From G020348385 sp964580235 (GTDB lineage: Bacteria > Acidobacteriota > Aminicenantia > Aminicenantales > Aminicenantaceae), in contig CAZOJY010000004.1 of assembly GCA_964580235.1 (NCBI GenBank), forward strand, positions 1 to 61,117: a stretch of DNA of 61,117 nt, read 5' to 3'. A program made the position numbers and the translations under genes. Position 1 is the first letter of the stretch. The number at the start of each line of letters is the position of its first letter. The notes below the pieces were generated by a model that had not been told where the DNA came from, ran no database searches, and saw nothing but the letters and a program-made list of their open reading frames with translations. This document shows positions 44,149 to 52,828 of this stretch, piece after piece.

Positions 44149-44901
44149 CTATTTTTTCTTGAATTTTTTGCTGTTCAGAAGTTCGCGGGCCACTTCTTTA
44201 TTCTCATCGATGGCATAATACCAACGGTTATCGGATTCCATGTTCAGGACATACTCCAGTTCTTCCCTTGCCTTTTCTTTTTCTTTAAGGGCCAGATAGG
44301 TTTCGGCAAGATAAATACGGGTTAGGGCATCGTTAGGCCCGTATTCCTTCGATTTCAGCAAATGCTCCAGGGATTTCTTTTTATTCCCGCCGGCAAACCC
44401 CGGAAGTTTATAGAACACCCGGCCCAAAACTCGATCTGGTCCTCCATCCTCATAGGAAGGTTCTAACTCGATAACCTTGTTCATCGCTTTTTTTATGGGT
44501 TTGACCAAAGCCAAACTTTTGAGAACGCCGCGTGTTTCTCCCACTTTTCCATGATTTACTCCCAACCAGTAGTGGCCATCTGGTTTTTCCGGCTCCAGAT
44601 CCACAGCTTTTTGCGCATAATATACACCTCGAGCAAATATGGCTTTTTTATCTCTCTTTTTTTCGGTGTGCTTCCCGATATAGTACAAAACCCTGGCTAA
44701 TCTCCAGTAAACGTCATACCTGCTATCGGTCAGGCCGAGCGATTTGAGACAGAGCGATTCCACCTCTTTGGCAGCTGCCATATCCTTCATCTCACTGCAC
44801 AGCTGATCTGCCTGGGCAATCCATTCATTGCCTGTTTGAGGCAACAGAGAAGAAACAAAACAGAAAATACCAAGAAATGCCAGGATTCCTCTTGCCTTCA
44901 T
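44149..44901 (-). CDS. TPR protein, TatT-like, secreted
   Basis: 250 residues with a signal peptide (GILAFLGIFCFVSSLLPQ). The helical repeats include AKEVESLCLKSLGLTDSRYDVYWRLARVLYY, ARGVYYAQKAVDLEPEKPDGHYWLGVNHGKVG and YKLPGFAGGNKKKSLEHLLKSKEYGPNDALTRIYLAETYLALK. The GG-N-KKSLEHL step resembles the TatT (T component of TRAP transporters) family, which forms periplasmic trimers; no TRAP permease is nearby. An AAAAGGAGATATGA leader precedes the ATG. Confidence 0.65.
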   Translation of the reverse strand: MKARGILAFLGIFCFVSSLLPQTGNEWIAQADQLCSEMKDMAAAKEVESLCLKSLGLTDSRYDVYWRLARVLYYIGKHTEKKRDKKAIFARGVYYAQKAVDLEPEKPDGHYWLGVNHGKVGETRGVLKSLALVKPIKKAMNKVIELEPSYEDGGPDRVLGRVFYKLPGFAGGNKKKSLEHLLKSKEYGPNDALTRIYLAETYLALKEKEKAREELEYVLNMESDNRWYYAIDENKEVARELLNSKKFKKK

Positions 44902-44974
44902 TCATATCTCCTTTTTTGCTTGGATTCCGAATATATATAACACAAAATCACATGTTATGACAATCGAATCTGGA

Positions 44975-45628
44975 TTAGTCAAAAAAGTTATCAGCTTGTT
45001 GATCCAGACTACTCATATAATCTTCCACCTCTTGGAGTTTTTTCCCTAATTCTTCATCGCTTAGATTTGATTCAATAGCAATTGGGTTCCCATACACGGC
45101 CACAAATCTCGTAAAAGGCCGCGGTATCAGAAAATGATCCCAGGACTTCAACGTTTTTCCTTTTGAACTCGAAAAGGTAAAAGGAACGAGATGGGCGCCT
45201 GTTTCTTTGGCAAGCTTTATTGCTCCAGGTTTCATCTTTCTCCCAGGACCCCGCGGACCATCCGGGACAATGATCAGCTCTCCTCCTTTCTCCAGTTCTC
45301 TCTTCATCTCATTCCACGCTCTAATGATGCTATGAGAGCTCGAACCCCTAAGGGCCTTATATCCCCATCTGGTAATGATCTGCGCTATGATTTCGCCATC
45401 TTCACTCGGACTTACCAGGGGCATGATCCCTCTCCTGCGAAAAAAATAGGGCGCAAAAAAGATCCTCCCATGCCACACAAGAATGATCACCGGTTTCTTC
45501 TTGCTTCTCAGTTCTTTGTATCGTTCCTCTCCAAGGACAGTCGTCCGGGCAGACTTCGCCCACAACCACAAAATCCATTTCCCAATGATTCCGGTCAGGT
45601 TATGCCGGATCTTACGAAGTGCAGACAT
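44975..45628 (-). CDS. DUF374 lysophospholipid acyltransferase-like protein
   Basis: 217 residues. ILVWHGRIFFAPYFFRRR supplies the HxxxxD-like block of the family (in DUF374 WHxR/N replaces HxxxxD), with SPSEDGEIIAQIITRWGYKALRGSSSHS and IIVPDGPRGPGRKMKPGAIKLAKETG as the acceptor and product motifs. Related proteins transfer acyl chains to lipid A-like or phospholipid substrates at the inner membrane. The ATG lies eight bases after a TATTAT box. Confidence 0.8.
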   Translation of the reverse strand: MSALRKIRHNLTGIIGKWILWLWAKSARTTVLGEERYKELRSKKKPVIILVWHGRIFFAPYFFRRRGIMPLVSPSEDGEIIAQIITRWGYKALRGSSSHSIIRAWNEMKRELEKGGELIIVPDGPRGPGRKMKPGAIKLAKETGAHLVPFTFSSSKGKTLKSWDHFLIPRPFTRFVAVYGNPIAIESNLSDEELGKKLQEVEDYMSSLDQQADNFFD

Positions 45629-45636
45629 CGGTCACA

Positions 45637-45642
45637 ATAATA
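45637..45642 (-). promoter_or_regulatory. TATTAT box eight bases before a start codon
   Basis: Minus-strand -10-like box with no ribosome site between it and the acyltransferase ATG; another possible leaderless start. Confidence 0.4.
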
Positions 45643-45707
45643 TACAAATTCGTGAAAAAAAACAAAAAAGAGGACAGCAGCCGGGGATTATGTAGAAATC
45701 CAATGCT

Positions 45708-47108
45708 TCAATGCTGATAGGACTTGTCGATCACCATGCCGAGGAGAAATCCGATCAAGCTCAGGCCTAATCCATAAGGCACCGAAAAGGGCCATGCCGG
45801 CCAATGAAAAGCAAAAATTCCAACCTCACAGAAAAAACCGACAAGGGCAAATCCGGAACCCAACAGGAGGCTCATGAATCCAGCAGATGGCCATTTTTTC
45901 TTCAAGAAAATCATAGAAACACCAGGAACGAAAAAACCCACTGCCATAATCTCAGAGGCCAGGCCCAGTGTCTTTAAAATGCTTTGAAACCGCGTTGCTA
46001 CTAGAAATGCCAACGCTGCGACAAAAACTGTCGAGATTCGGCTGATCAAAAGGACATGTCTGTTTTTTTTTCGAGGGAGGAGCTGAAAACAGACATCATG
46101 AGTGATCGAAAAGGCCCCAGTGTTCAGTGCCGTATCCATCGTGGACATGATGGCGGCTATAACGGCCACAAACAGAATGCCGCCCAGGAATTTTCCTGTT
46201 TTTGCTGCAATGATGGCCGAAAGCACTGGCCCTCCTGTCTCGTCTATAGAGACTGCGGGCAGAGAAAGAAGACCGATGCCCACAATGATTCCATACAACA
46301 AAAAAAGTATGACACCTGCTGCAGCCAGGCCCTGACGGGCACTTTTTATGCTCCGTGCCGCCTGGATTCTCTGCCATGTGATTGGAGAAACCACCCAGGC
46401 CAAAATAAAGGAGAGGGCAATCAAAGAATTTTTCCCGATGTTTGAAAAAAATGAGAAATAATCAGTTCTCTCAAAAGTTTGGACTGCCTGTGAAACTTCC
46501 TGGATTGTTGTGGATTGACTTAGAAAAAAGAAAAGACCGCAAATTCCCGCAACCAGAAAAAAAAATTGAACCCCATCTGTGAAAACAACAGAGAAAAAAC
46601 CGCCAAACACAGAATAGATGAGCACAACGACAGTTCCAATCGCCAAACAAGTAAAATAAGACCTATGGAGAAAAACCTGCAGGAAAGCCCCGAGAGCCAC
46701 CATTTGAGAAGACGCCAAGAGAATCATGTACCAAATGATCAAAAGAGAAGACAGATGCCGAACAATCCTGCCATAGCGCAATTCTACGAGATCAGGCAGA
46801 GTGAGAATAGAAAGCTGCCGGATGGGAGACGCGAGAAAAACAAAAAAAATCAAAACCGTCATCAGGGCTGGAACACCCATCACCCAAAAAGAACTTATCC
46901 CTACTCTGTAAGCTTCATCTACAGATACAAGGATCGAGGTGGCACCGATCCAAGACGCAACGAGAGTCAGAAAAATCCAGGAACCAGAAAGATCCCGAGA
47001 GGCAAGAAAAAAATCCTCGAGGTTCCTCATTCGTTTTGTAAAAATCAACCCCACACACAGCAAAATCACAAGATAGGCTGCCAAAAAAAGAAAATATTCC
47101 AGAGTCAT
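45708..47108 (-). CDS. Sodium:solute symporter family protein
   Basis: 466 residues with about thirteen membrane helices. EYFLFLAAYLVILLCVGLIFTKR, the early FFLASRDLSGSWIFLTLVASWIGATS and the mid-protein AAIMSTMDTALNTGAFSITHDV are typical of SSS transporters (LeuT fold, sodium-coupled). The substrate cannot be told from sequence; sugars, proline, pantothenate and others are possible. It is divergent from lolA across an 80-base region with an inverted repeat. Confidence 0.87.
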   Translation of the reverse strand: MTLEYFLFLAAYLVILLCVGLIFTKRMRNLEDFFLASRDLSGSWIFLTLVASWIGATSILVSVDEAYRVGISSFWVMGVPALMTVLIFFVFLASPIRQLSILTLPDLVELRYGRIVRHLSSLLIIWYMILLASSQMVALGAFLQVFLHRSYFTCLAIGTVVVLIYSVFGGFFSVVFTDGVQFFFLVAGICGLFFFLSQSTTIQEVSQAVQTFERTDYFSFFSNIGKNSLIALSFILAWVVSPITWQRIQAARSIKSARQGLAAAGVILFLLYGIIVGIGLLSLPAVSIDETGGPVLSAIIAAKTGKFLGGILFVAVIAAIMSTMDTALNTGAFSITHDVCFQLLPRKKNRHVLLISRISTVFVAALAFLVATRFQSILKTLGLASEIMAVGFFVPGVSMIFLKKKWPSAGFMSLLLGSGFALVGFFCEVGIFAFHWPAWPFSVPYGLGLSLIGFLLGMVIDKSYQH

Positions 47109-47136
47109 GAAAGAATATATAGCACCCTAGCCAAAC

Positions 47137-47166
47137 GGGGTCAAACCTATATCAAGGTTTGATCCC
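47137..47166. promoter_or_regulatory. Inverted repeat between symporter and lolA
   Basis: GGGGTCAAACCT, a six-base spacer, AGGTTTGATCCC: twelve pairs with one mismatch, overlapping the expected -35 region of lolA. It may be an operator or a small mobile palindrome. Confidence 0.5.
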
Positions 47167-47173
47167 AATATGG

Positions 47174-47179
47174 TATAAT
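47174..47179 (+). promoter_or_regulatory. TATAAT box nine bases before lolA
   Basis: Perfect -10 box ahead of the ATG at 47189, no ribosome site between. Confidence 0.5.
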
Positions 47180-47188
47180 TTTGTCGGT

Positions 47189-47821
47189 ATGAAGCATATT
47201 TGTTGGATTTTGATCCTTTCCCTGTTCTCCTTTGCTCAAACGGCCGAAGATGTGGCATCCCTGCTGCAAAAGACGCTCCATTCTACTCAAACCCTGGAAG
47301 CGAAGTTTGAACACGTCTATTATTCGGCTGTGGTCTCCACCCCATTGAGGGAGAAAGGCAAATTCTACTTCAAAAAACCCGACTTGATGCGATGGGAATA
47401 CACCGATCCTGAAAATAACATTTACCTTTATAAGGGAGATAAGTATCAATGGTACTTTGTCGAAGACAAACAACTCGAACGGGGTTCTATAACAGATGAA
47501 GGACAGGAATCAGAAATTTTGTCCATCCTCACCGGCCAGAAAAATCTGTTGGATTTTTATTCAGTCAAGTTCAACCCTTTTCCCACTGATAATCCTCAAA
47601 ATGCCCAGATAAAATTGACTCCCAAACATGGAGAAGATGGATCCTTTCTCCTTCTAGAAGTCGATAAAAAAAAATGGCTCATCCATAAAATCATATTCTT
47701 TGACTGGGAGGGAAACAAAACGGAATTTCAATTCAGCCGAATCAAGGTCAATCCCAAATTTCCGAATAATATTTTTGAACTTAAGATTCCATCTGATGTC
47801 GAAATCATCGAACGGCACTGA
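47189..47821 (+). CDS. lolA: Outer-membrane lipoprotein carrier LolA-like protein
   Basis: 210 residues with a signal peptide (HICWILILSLFSFAQ) and the LolA half-barrel pattern: LEAKFEHVYYSAV, LREKGKFYFKKPDLMRWEYTDPENNIYLYKGDKYQWYFVEDKQL, and EFQFSRIKVNPKFPNNIFELKIPSDVEII. It shuttles lipoproteins across the periplasm to the outer membrane. It heads a cluster with the sigma/anti-sigma genes, 43 bases upstream of the sigma gene, and could report envelope state. Confidence 0.85.
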   Translation: MKHICWILILSLFSFAQTAEDVASLLQKTLHSTQTLEAKFEHVYYSAVVSTPLREKGKFYFKKPDLMRWEYTDPENNIYLYKGDKYQWYFVEDKQLERGSITDEGQESEILSILTGQKNLLDFYSVKFNPFPTDNPQNAQIKLTPKHGEDGSFLLLEVDKKKWLIHKIIFFDWEGNKTEFQFSRIKVNPKFPNNIFELKIPSDVEIIERH

Positions 47822-47864
47822 AAAACCTTTTTTCAACAAATTCGTATTAAAATCAGAGGGCTCA

Positions 47865-48437
47865 ATGTCCTCCATGGACGAAGATCGAGAATTAGTCAAA
47901 CGGACACTCAAAGGTGATAAACAGGCATTTGAAATGATTTTGAACAAGCACCAACAGTCTCTTCTGAATTACATCGGCCGTATGGTCGGAAACCGTGAGC
48001 TTGCACTCGATTTCACCCAGGACGTCTTCATCAAGACCTATGTCTCCCTTTCCACATATCGACCCCAGTTCAAGTTCAGAACCTGGTTGTTCAAGATCGC
48101 CTCGAATTATATTATTGATCACTGGCGGAAAAAAAAGATCGCGGCTTTCTCCATCGACAAGACCGGAAAAACAGAAGATGACAAACCATCATTCGAGATT
48201 CCTTCTGATGATCCTGACATTTGTTCCCAATTTGAGTTGGCCGATTTGAGAGACCGGATTGAAAAGGCCCTGGATAAAGTTCCGCCTCACCTCAGAGAGT
48301 TGTTCGTGTGGCGGCATATCAACGAATTCAGCTACGATGAAATAGCCGAAATAAAGGGACTCCCAGTGGGCACGGTGAAAAACAGAGTTTTCCAATCCAA
48401 AGAGCTCATTCGACAGATTCTGGAGGAACAAAAATGA
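47865..48437 (+). CDS. ECF-type RNA polymerase sigma factor
   Basis: About 190 residues. Region 2 is seen in DEDRELVKRTLKGDKQAFEMIL, LALDFTQDVFIKTYVSLSTYRPQFKFRTWLFKIASNYIID, and region 4 in DKVPPHLRELFVWRHINEFSYDEIAEIKGLPVGTVKNRVFQSKELI. It directs RNA polymerase to a small regulon and is held by the membrane anti-sigma encoded next, with overlapping ATGA. I start at 47865 behind GAGGG; an earlier ATG at 47796 overlaps lolA. Confidence 0.9.
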   Translation: MSSMDEDRELVKRTLKGDKQAFEMILNKHQQSLLNYIGRMVGNRELALDFTQDVFIKTYVSLSTYRPQFKFRTWLFKIASNYIIDHWRKKKIAAFSIDKTGKTEDDKPSFEIPSDDPDICSQFELADLRDRIEKALDKVPPHLRELFVWRHINEFSYDEIAEIKGLPVGTVKNRVFQSKELIRQILEEQK

Positions 48438-49012
48438 ACTGTCTTCACATCGATCAAATTTATCTTTTTTTAGAGGGAGAACTCTCCTCAAATGAAATCC
48501 GATCGATAAAGGAGCACATCTCCTCCTGTGAAAAATGCCAAAAAGCCGTCCAAGAAAGAAAGCTCCTTGTTAAGGCTTCTCAGAGTCTGCCTGAATGGGA
48601 AATTCCTCAAGATTTCTCCCAGCGAGTCCTTGCCCACATTTTTCCAAAAAAAACCGTTCTTCGCAGCTGGGCTGTCACAGCAGCCATCGGTTTATCCTCA
48701 GCAGTGCTGGCTTTTTTTGCAGTGTTTTGGATATCCGGGCAAAACCTTGCTGATCTCTTCATTAATCTCAACCGCACGACTCTAAGCCTGTTCCAAGATA
48801 TTGTTGTTGTACTTATCAAATCGGCAAAATTGATCACTGTTGGTATCCAACTCATCTTCAAAATTGTTAGGGTGATCTTAAAAGGATTGGCCAGTCTGTC
48901 TACCATCTTGAGTCCCGAGCTTCAAACAGGACTCATCTTGTGCACTGTTTTCATCGCTGCCATATTGTTTTTTGGAGCTAAAAGAAAATTTTTAGCTGGA
49001 GAAAAAGTATGA
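48434..49012 (+). CDS. Zinc-finger anti-sigma factor with membrane segments
   Basis: 192 residues. The N-terminal anti-sigma fold carries the zinc signature HISSCEKCQ (HxxxCxxC) plus an upstream cysteine and histidine (NCLHID). Hydrophobic segments near 80-105 (VTAAIGLSSAVLAFFAVFWIS) and near the C-terminus anchor it in the inner membrane. It sequesters the preceding sigma factor until a signal arrives. The start overlaps the sigma stop by four bases and its stop overlaps the next start. Confidence 0.82.
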   Translation: MNCLHIDQIYLFLEGELSSNEIRSIKEHISSCEKCQKAVQERKLLVKASQSLPEWEIPQDFSQRVLAHIFPKKTVLRSWAVTAAIGLSSAVLAFFAVFWISGQNLADLFINLNRTTLSLFQDIVVVLIKSAKLITVGIQLIFKIVRVILKGLASLSTILSPELQTGLILCTVFIAAILFFGAKRKFLAGEKV

Positions 49013-49920
49013 TGAATAAAAATATCTTCTGTTTGGCAATTCTCTTTCTTTTTCTCGGTCTTCTTCCTCTTCAAGGCCAAGGATTTGTTTTTAAAAAAGA
49101 TATCGTTGTGGAAAAAGACGAGATTCAGGATAACGTCATCTCCTTGGGCGGAGAAATCCGAGTAGAAGGGAAAGTAACTGACAGCGTGATTAATTTCGGC
49201 GGCATGATCATCATCGATGGAGAAGTCGGAGAAACAGTCGTGGGATTTGGATCAGAGATTATACTGAGATCCTCGGCAAGAATCGAAGGCGATGTTCTTT
49301 CTTTAGGGGGAACTCTCGACAAAGATCCTGGGGCAATAATCAAAGGAGATACTGTCTATTTCAGCACTTCAGATGAAGTCGCCAAGTTTTTAAAAGAGGG
49401 AATCATCGGTGTATTCGGGTTCTCTCTGCTTCCGTTCTTGATCATATTGAAGCTGATCACGCTTGTCATCTGGTTTATCCTTGCAATCATTCTTGTCGCC
49501 ATTTTCCCAAAACAAATCTCCTTTGCCTCCAGTCAAATTCGAAAATCCTTTTGGCCCATATTTGGAACAGGAATTTTAAGCATCATTATCTTTACAGGAT
49601 TGATCATTTTTTCCGTTTTCCTTTGTTTTATCCTGATAGGAATCCCGGTGCTGCTGGCGCTCGTTGCCGTTGGGGCTATCATCAAGATTTTTGGGCGTGT
49701 GGTGATATTTTATTTCTTGGGAAACTGGATCTTTAGGGCATTCGGCGGCAAACAGGCCTCGGGACTCCTGGCTGTCCTTCTTGGTCTTCTTCTCTTCGGA
49801 CTAAGCGGGTTCATACCCATTATCGGATCCCTGTTCGCATTTGTTTTGAGCATAATCGGATGGGGAGTCGTGATCCGCACAAAATTCGGATCTGTCGAGA
49901 ATTGGTTCAAAAGGAACTGA
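49009..49920 (+). CDS. Membrane protein with bactofilin-like beta-helix domain
   Basis: 303 residues: a signal-like N-terminus, then a short beta-helix of repeats (EIQDNVISLGGEIRVEGKVTDSVINFGG ... IEGDVLSLGGTLDKDPGAIIKGD) as in polymer-forming cytoskeletal proteins (bactofilins), then about six membrane helices to the C-terminus. The domain faces the periplasm if the N-terminus is exported, unlike cytoplasmic bactofilins. It is coupled to sigma and anti-sigma genes, suggesting an envelope-stress unit. Function unknown. Confidence 0.7.
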   Translation: MMNKNIFCLAILFLFLGLLPLQGQGFVFKKDIVVEKDEIQDNVISLGGEIRVEGKVTDSVINFGGMIIIDGEVGETVVGFGSEIILRSSARIEGDVLSLGGTLDKDPGAIIKGDTVYFSTSDEVAKFLKEGIIGVFGFSLLPFLIILKLITLVIWFILAIILVAIFPKQISFASSQIRKSFWPIFGTGILSIIIFTGLIIFSVFLCFILIGIPVLLALVAVGAIIKIFGRVVIFYFLGNWIFRAFGGKQASGLLAVLLGLLLFGLSGFIPIIGSLFAFVLSIIGWGVVIRTKFGSVENWFKRN

Positions 49921-49931
49921 TTTTCACTTTA

Positions 49932-50489
49932 TCAGAGTTCTAAAATTTCTTTCTCTTTGGCGTCCGCCAGTTCTTCAATTTTTTTTATGTATTGATCGGT
50001 AATTTCCTGGAGTTTGTCATACCCCCAGAATTTGTCATCCTCAGTTATTTCTTTTTCTTTCTCTAATTCCTCAATCTCTTCCTTGGCTTCGCGCCTCATA
50101 ATGCGGAGGGCTGTTTTTTCCTCTTCCTGCAGGCTGCGTATGTGCTTGGCAAGATCTTTCCGTCTTTCCTCATCCAGCGGAGGAATCGGAACTTTCAGCT
50201 GTTTGCCGTCATTTATTGGATTAAGGCCCAGATCAGCACTCCGGATGGCCTTATCGATCGTCTCCAAAAAGGAAGGATCCCACGGCTGGATGGTGATTAG
50301 AGTGGGGTCAGGCACGCCAAGTGTAGCCACTTGATTAATCAGTGTTTGGGTTCCATAATAATCGACCTTAATGTCCTCAAAAAGACTGAGATTGGCCCGT
50401 CCCGTTCTCAGCTTAGTCAGATCTTTGCGGAAATGTTCGGCCGATATTTTCATCTTTTTCTCTATCTCTCTCAAGGTTTCTTTCACCAT
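49932..50489 (-). CDS. frr: Ribosome recycling factor
   Basis: 185 residues, standard length. VKETLREIEKKMKISAEHFRKDLTKLRTGRANLSLFEDIKVDYYGT and PINQVA-like INQVATLGVPDPTLITIQPWDPS match RRF, with the C-terminal three-helix part RRKDLAKHIRSLQEEEKTALRIMRREAKEEI. With EF-G it splits post-termination ribosomes. It is the last gene of the rplM operon, though separated from pyrH by a 163-base repeat-containing gap, so it may also have its own promoter. Confidence 0.97.
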   Translation of the reverse strand: MVKETLREIEKKMKISAEHFRKDLTKLRTGRANLSLFEDIKVDYYGTQTLINQVATLGVPDPTLITIQPWDPSFLETIDKAIRSADLGLNPINDGKQLKVPIPPLDEERRKDLAKHIRSLQEEEKTALRIMRREAKEEIEELEKEKEITEDDKFWGYDKLQEITDQYIKKIEELADAKEKEILEL

Positions 50490-50515
50490 TTCTCTTCCCC
50501 TTGGATATTAATTCA

Positions 50516-50649
50516 CCTGGATTATTCACGAGCCGAGCCAAGCCACTCCACCCCTACAAATCTTTTTAGGATCTTCGGCAAAATCAGGATAATTTCCAGA
50601 TTTTGCTGCAATAAAAAAAAGTGTTGGCATTTTTTATAAATAATTCAGG
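50516..50649. repeat. Repeat element between pyrH and frr
   Basis: CCTGGATTATTCAC (50516-50529) and the inverse GGCATTTTTTATAAATAATT continuing to CAGG at 50649 bound about 134 bases. The left end is followed by the C-rich block of the family (50530-50560). It makes the frr leader unusually long. Confidence 0.65.
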
Positions 50650-50652
50650 ACG

Positions 50653-51378
50653 TTACTGAACTTTTGTGCCGACTTTTTGCCCCAGCACAGCTTTCTTGAT
50701 ATTCCCTCTCTTCTTCAGATTGAATACAACGATAGGAAGATTGTTTTCCTTGCAAAGAGAAATCGCTGTGGCATCCATAACCTTTAATCCTTTTTTTATG
50801 ACATCCAAATACTTGATCGTGTTGAATTTCCTTGCCGATTTATCCACCAACGGATCAGCAGAATATACGCCGTCCACTTTTGTGGCTTTCAGGATAATAT
50901 CGGCATGTATCTCCAAAGCACGTAAGGCCGCGGCTGTGTCTGTGGTGAAGAACGGGCTCCCGATACCAGCTGTAAAAATGATAATCCTTCCCTTTTGGAG
51001 ATGCCTGATCACGCGTCTTTTGATAAACGGTTCCGCCACAGCCTTCACCTCGATGGCAGAAATATGGCGCGTGACCGTTCCGATTTTTTCCATCGCATCC
51101 TGAAGAGCAATCCCATTCATGATCGTGGCCAACAATCCCATGTAATCAGCCGAAGCTCTATCGATACCTGCCTCTTTGCCTCGAATGCCACGAAAAATAT
51201 TTCCCCCGCCGATCATAATAGCAATTTCCACACCGAGATCATGGACCTCTTTAATCTCTTCGGCGATGGATTTTGTCGTCTCAAAGTCTATCCCATAGGA
51301 AAGATTTCCGAGCAGGGATTCCCCCGAAAGTTTCAGCAAAATCCGCTTATATGCTGGCGTTCTTGTTTTTTTAGGCAT
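50653..51378 (-). CDS. pyrH: UMP kinase
   Basis: 241 residues of the hexameric bacterial UMP kinase, which phosphorylates UMP to UDP. RILLKLSGESLLG, IMIGGGNIFRG, ATIMNGIALQDAMEK, RRVIRHLQKGRIIIFTAGIGSPFFTTDTAAALRA and TKVDGVYSADP are the usual motifs. It lies between tsf and frr as in many bacteria. Its stop codon is followed by a repeat. Confidence 0.97.
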   Translation of the reverse strand: MPKKTRTPAYKRILLKLSGESLLGNLSYGIDFETTKSIAEEIKEVHDLGVEIAIMIGGGNIFRGIRGKEAGIDRASADYMGLLATIMNGIALQDAMEKIGTVTRHISAIEVKAVAEPFIKRRVIRHLQKGRIIIFTAGIGSPFFTTDTAAALRALEIHADIILKATKVDGVYSADPLVDKSARKFNTIKYLDVIKKGLKVMDATAISLCKENNLPIVVFNLKKRGNIKKAVLGQKVGTKVQ

Positions 51379-51387
51379 ATCAAATCA

Positions 51388-51984
51388 TCAAGATTTGCCC
51401 AACTCATAGCGAGCAAATCTACTGATCACGATATTTTCCCCAAATTTAGCGATATAGGATGTCACTAACTCCTTTACAGCCATTTTGTCTTCTTTGATGT
51501 AGGGTTGGTCAAGAAGGCAGGATTCCTGATAAAATTTGTTCAATTTTCCCTGCACAATTTTATCCACGATCTCAGGAGACTTGCCAGAATCCTTGAACTG
51601 TTCGCGGATTATTTCTTTTTCCTCTTCCAGGATCTTTTGGGGAACATCCTCAGCAGAGACATATTTGGGACTTGCGGCAGCGATATGCATAGCTATGTTT
51701 TTAACCAATTCTTGAAACTCCTGGTTTCGTGCCACAAAATCCGATTCACAGTTCACTTCAACCAAAACTCCGATTTTCCCGTTCATATGGATATATGATC
51801 CAATAACGCCTTCTTTGGCCTGGCGATTCATCTTGTCTTTGGCTCGGGCGTGACCCTTTTTTCTCAATACGTTTATTGCTTTTTCAACATCTCCGCCGGT
51901 TTCTTCAAGCGCTTTTTTGCACTCCATCATGCCGATACCGGTTCGCTCACGGAGTTCCTTCACTAAGCCCGCTGAAATTGTCAT
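51388..51984 (-). CDS. tsf: Elongation factor Ts
   Basis: 198 residues, a short form typical of many phyla. The N-terminal domain ISAGLVKELRERTGIGMMECKKALEETGGDVEKAINVLRKKG, the core EVNCESDFVARN, and LLDQPYIKEDKMAVKELV are diagnostic. It recycles EF-Tu-GDP to EF-Tu-GTP. It follows rpsB by 14 bases. Confidence 0.97.
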   Translation of the reverse strand: MTISAGLVKELRERTGIGMMECKKALEETGGDVEKAINVLRKKGHARAKDKMNRQAKEGVIGSYIHMNGKIGVLVEVNCESDFVARNQEFQELVKNIAMHIAAASPKYVSAEDVPQKILEEEKEIIREQFKDSGKSPEIVDKIVQGKLNKFYQESCLLDQPYIKEDKMAVKELVTSYIAKFGENIVISRFARYELGKS

Positions 51985-51998
51985 TGCGTACGCCTCCC

Positions 51999-52814
51999 TT
52001 AATCTGTTGCTTCAGGTTTTTGAGGGACTGCTGCTCCTCCCTCCGCAGGGAGTTCTTTCCCTGTACCAGAGAGTAAATCCACTTCAGGTGATATCTCCTC
52101 TTTTTTTTCTTCCTGGAGCTCTTTTTCTATCTTTTCTTTTTTCCCCTCGACAATCGCATCCGCAACTTTCGAGGCAAACAGCTCGATAGCTCTCACGGCA
52201 TCATCGTTACCTGGAATCGGATAATCAATATTTTCCGGATTCCCGTTGGTATCCACAACAGCCACGATCGGAAGATTCAACTTTTGAGCCTCAAGGATGG
52301 CGATTTCCTCTTTCGTGGAATCGATGACAAACAATACTCCGGGAAGGTCGATCATTTTCCTGATACCGCCTAAATTTTTTGAGAGCTTGCGGTAAACTTT
52401 TTCAAGCTTTGATTGTTCCTTTTTGGAAAGAAGATCCCAACGTCCGTCATCGCGCATTTCATCGAATTCGATTAGCTTTTCTACACTTCCCCGAATGACA
52501 GCGAAATTCGTCAGCAATCCTCCCAGCCAGCGCTGATTCACATAACAGGATTCGCACTTCTGGGCATAGTCCCGGACGATATCCTGAGCCTGTTTTTTTG
52601 TGCCCACAAAAAGGATATTTCCTCCTTCTCCCGCTGTTTTTTTGATGAACTGAAGAGCTTCCTTGAAAACCCTGATCGTCTTCTGCAGATCGATGATGTA
52701 AATCCCATTTCTGTGGCCAAAAATAAACTCCTTCATCTTGGGATTCCACCTTTTCGTCTGGTGGCCAAAATGAACCCCTGCTTCTAAAAGTTCTTTCATT
52801 GTTACAGAAACCAA
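51999..52814 (-). CDS. rpsB: 30S ribosomal protein S2
   Basis: 271 residues. MKELLEAGVHFGHQTKRWNPKM, IYIIDLQKTIRVFKEAL, NQRWLGGLLTNF and LPIVAVVDTNGNPENIDYPIPGNDDA match S2. The C-terminal ~45 residues are an acidic/low-complexity tail beyond the core, longer than in E. coli. The TTG start has GGAGG seven bases upstream; the first internal ATG is five codons later. Confidence 0.97.
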   Translation of the reverse strand: MVSVTMKELLEAGVHFGHQTKRWNPKMKEFIFGHRNGIYIIDLQKTIRVFKEALQFIKKTAGEGGNILFVGTKKQAQDIVRDYAQKCESCYVNQRWLGGLLTNFAVIRGSVEKLIEFDEMRDDGRWDLLSKKEQSKLEKVYRKLSKNLGGIRKMIDLPGVLFVIDSTKEEIAILEAQKLNLPIVAVVDTNGNPENIDYPIPGNDDAVRAIELFASKVADAIVEGKKEKIEKELQEEKKEEISPEVDLLSGTGKELPAEGGAAVPQKPEATD

Positions 52815-52828
52815 CGGTGATCCTCCAT

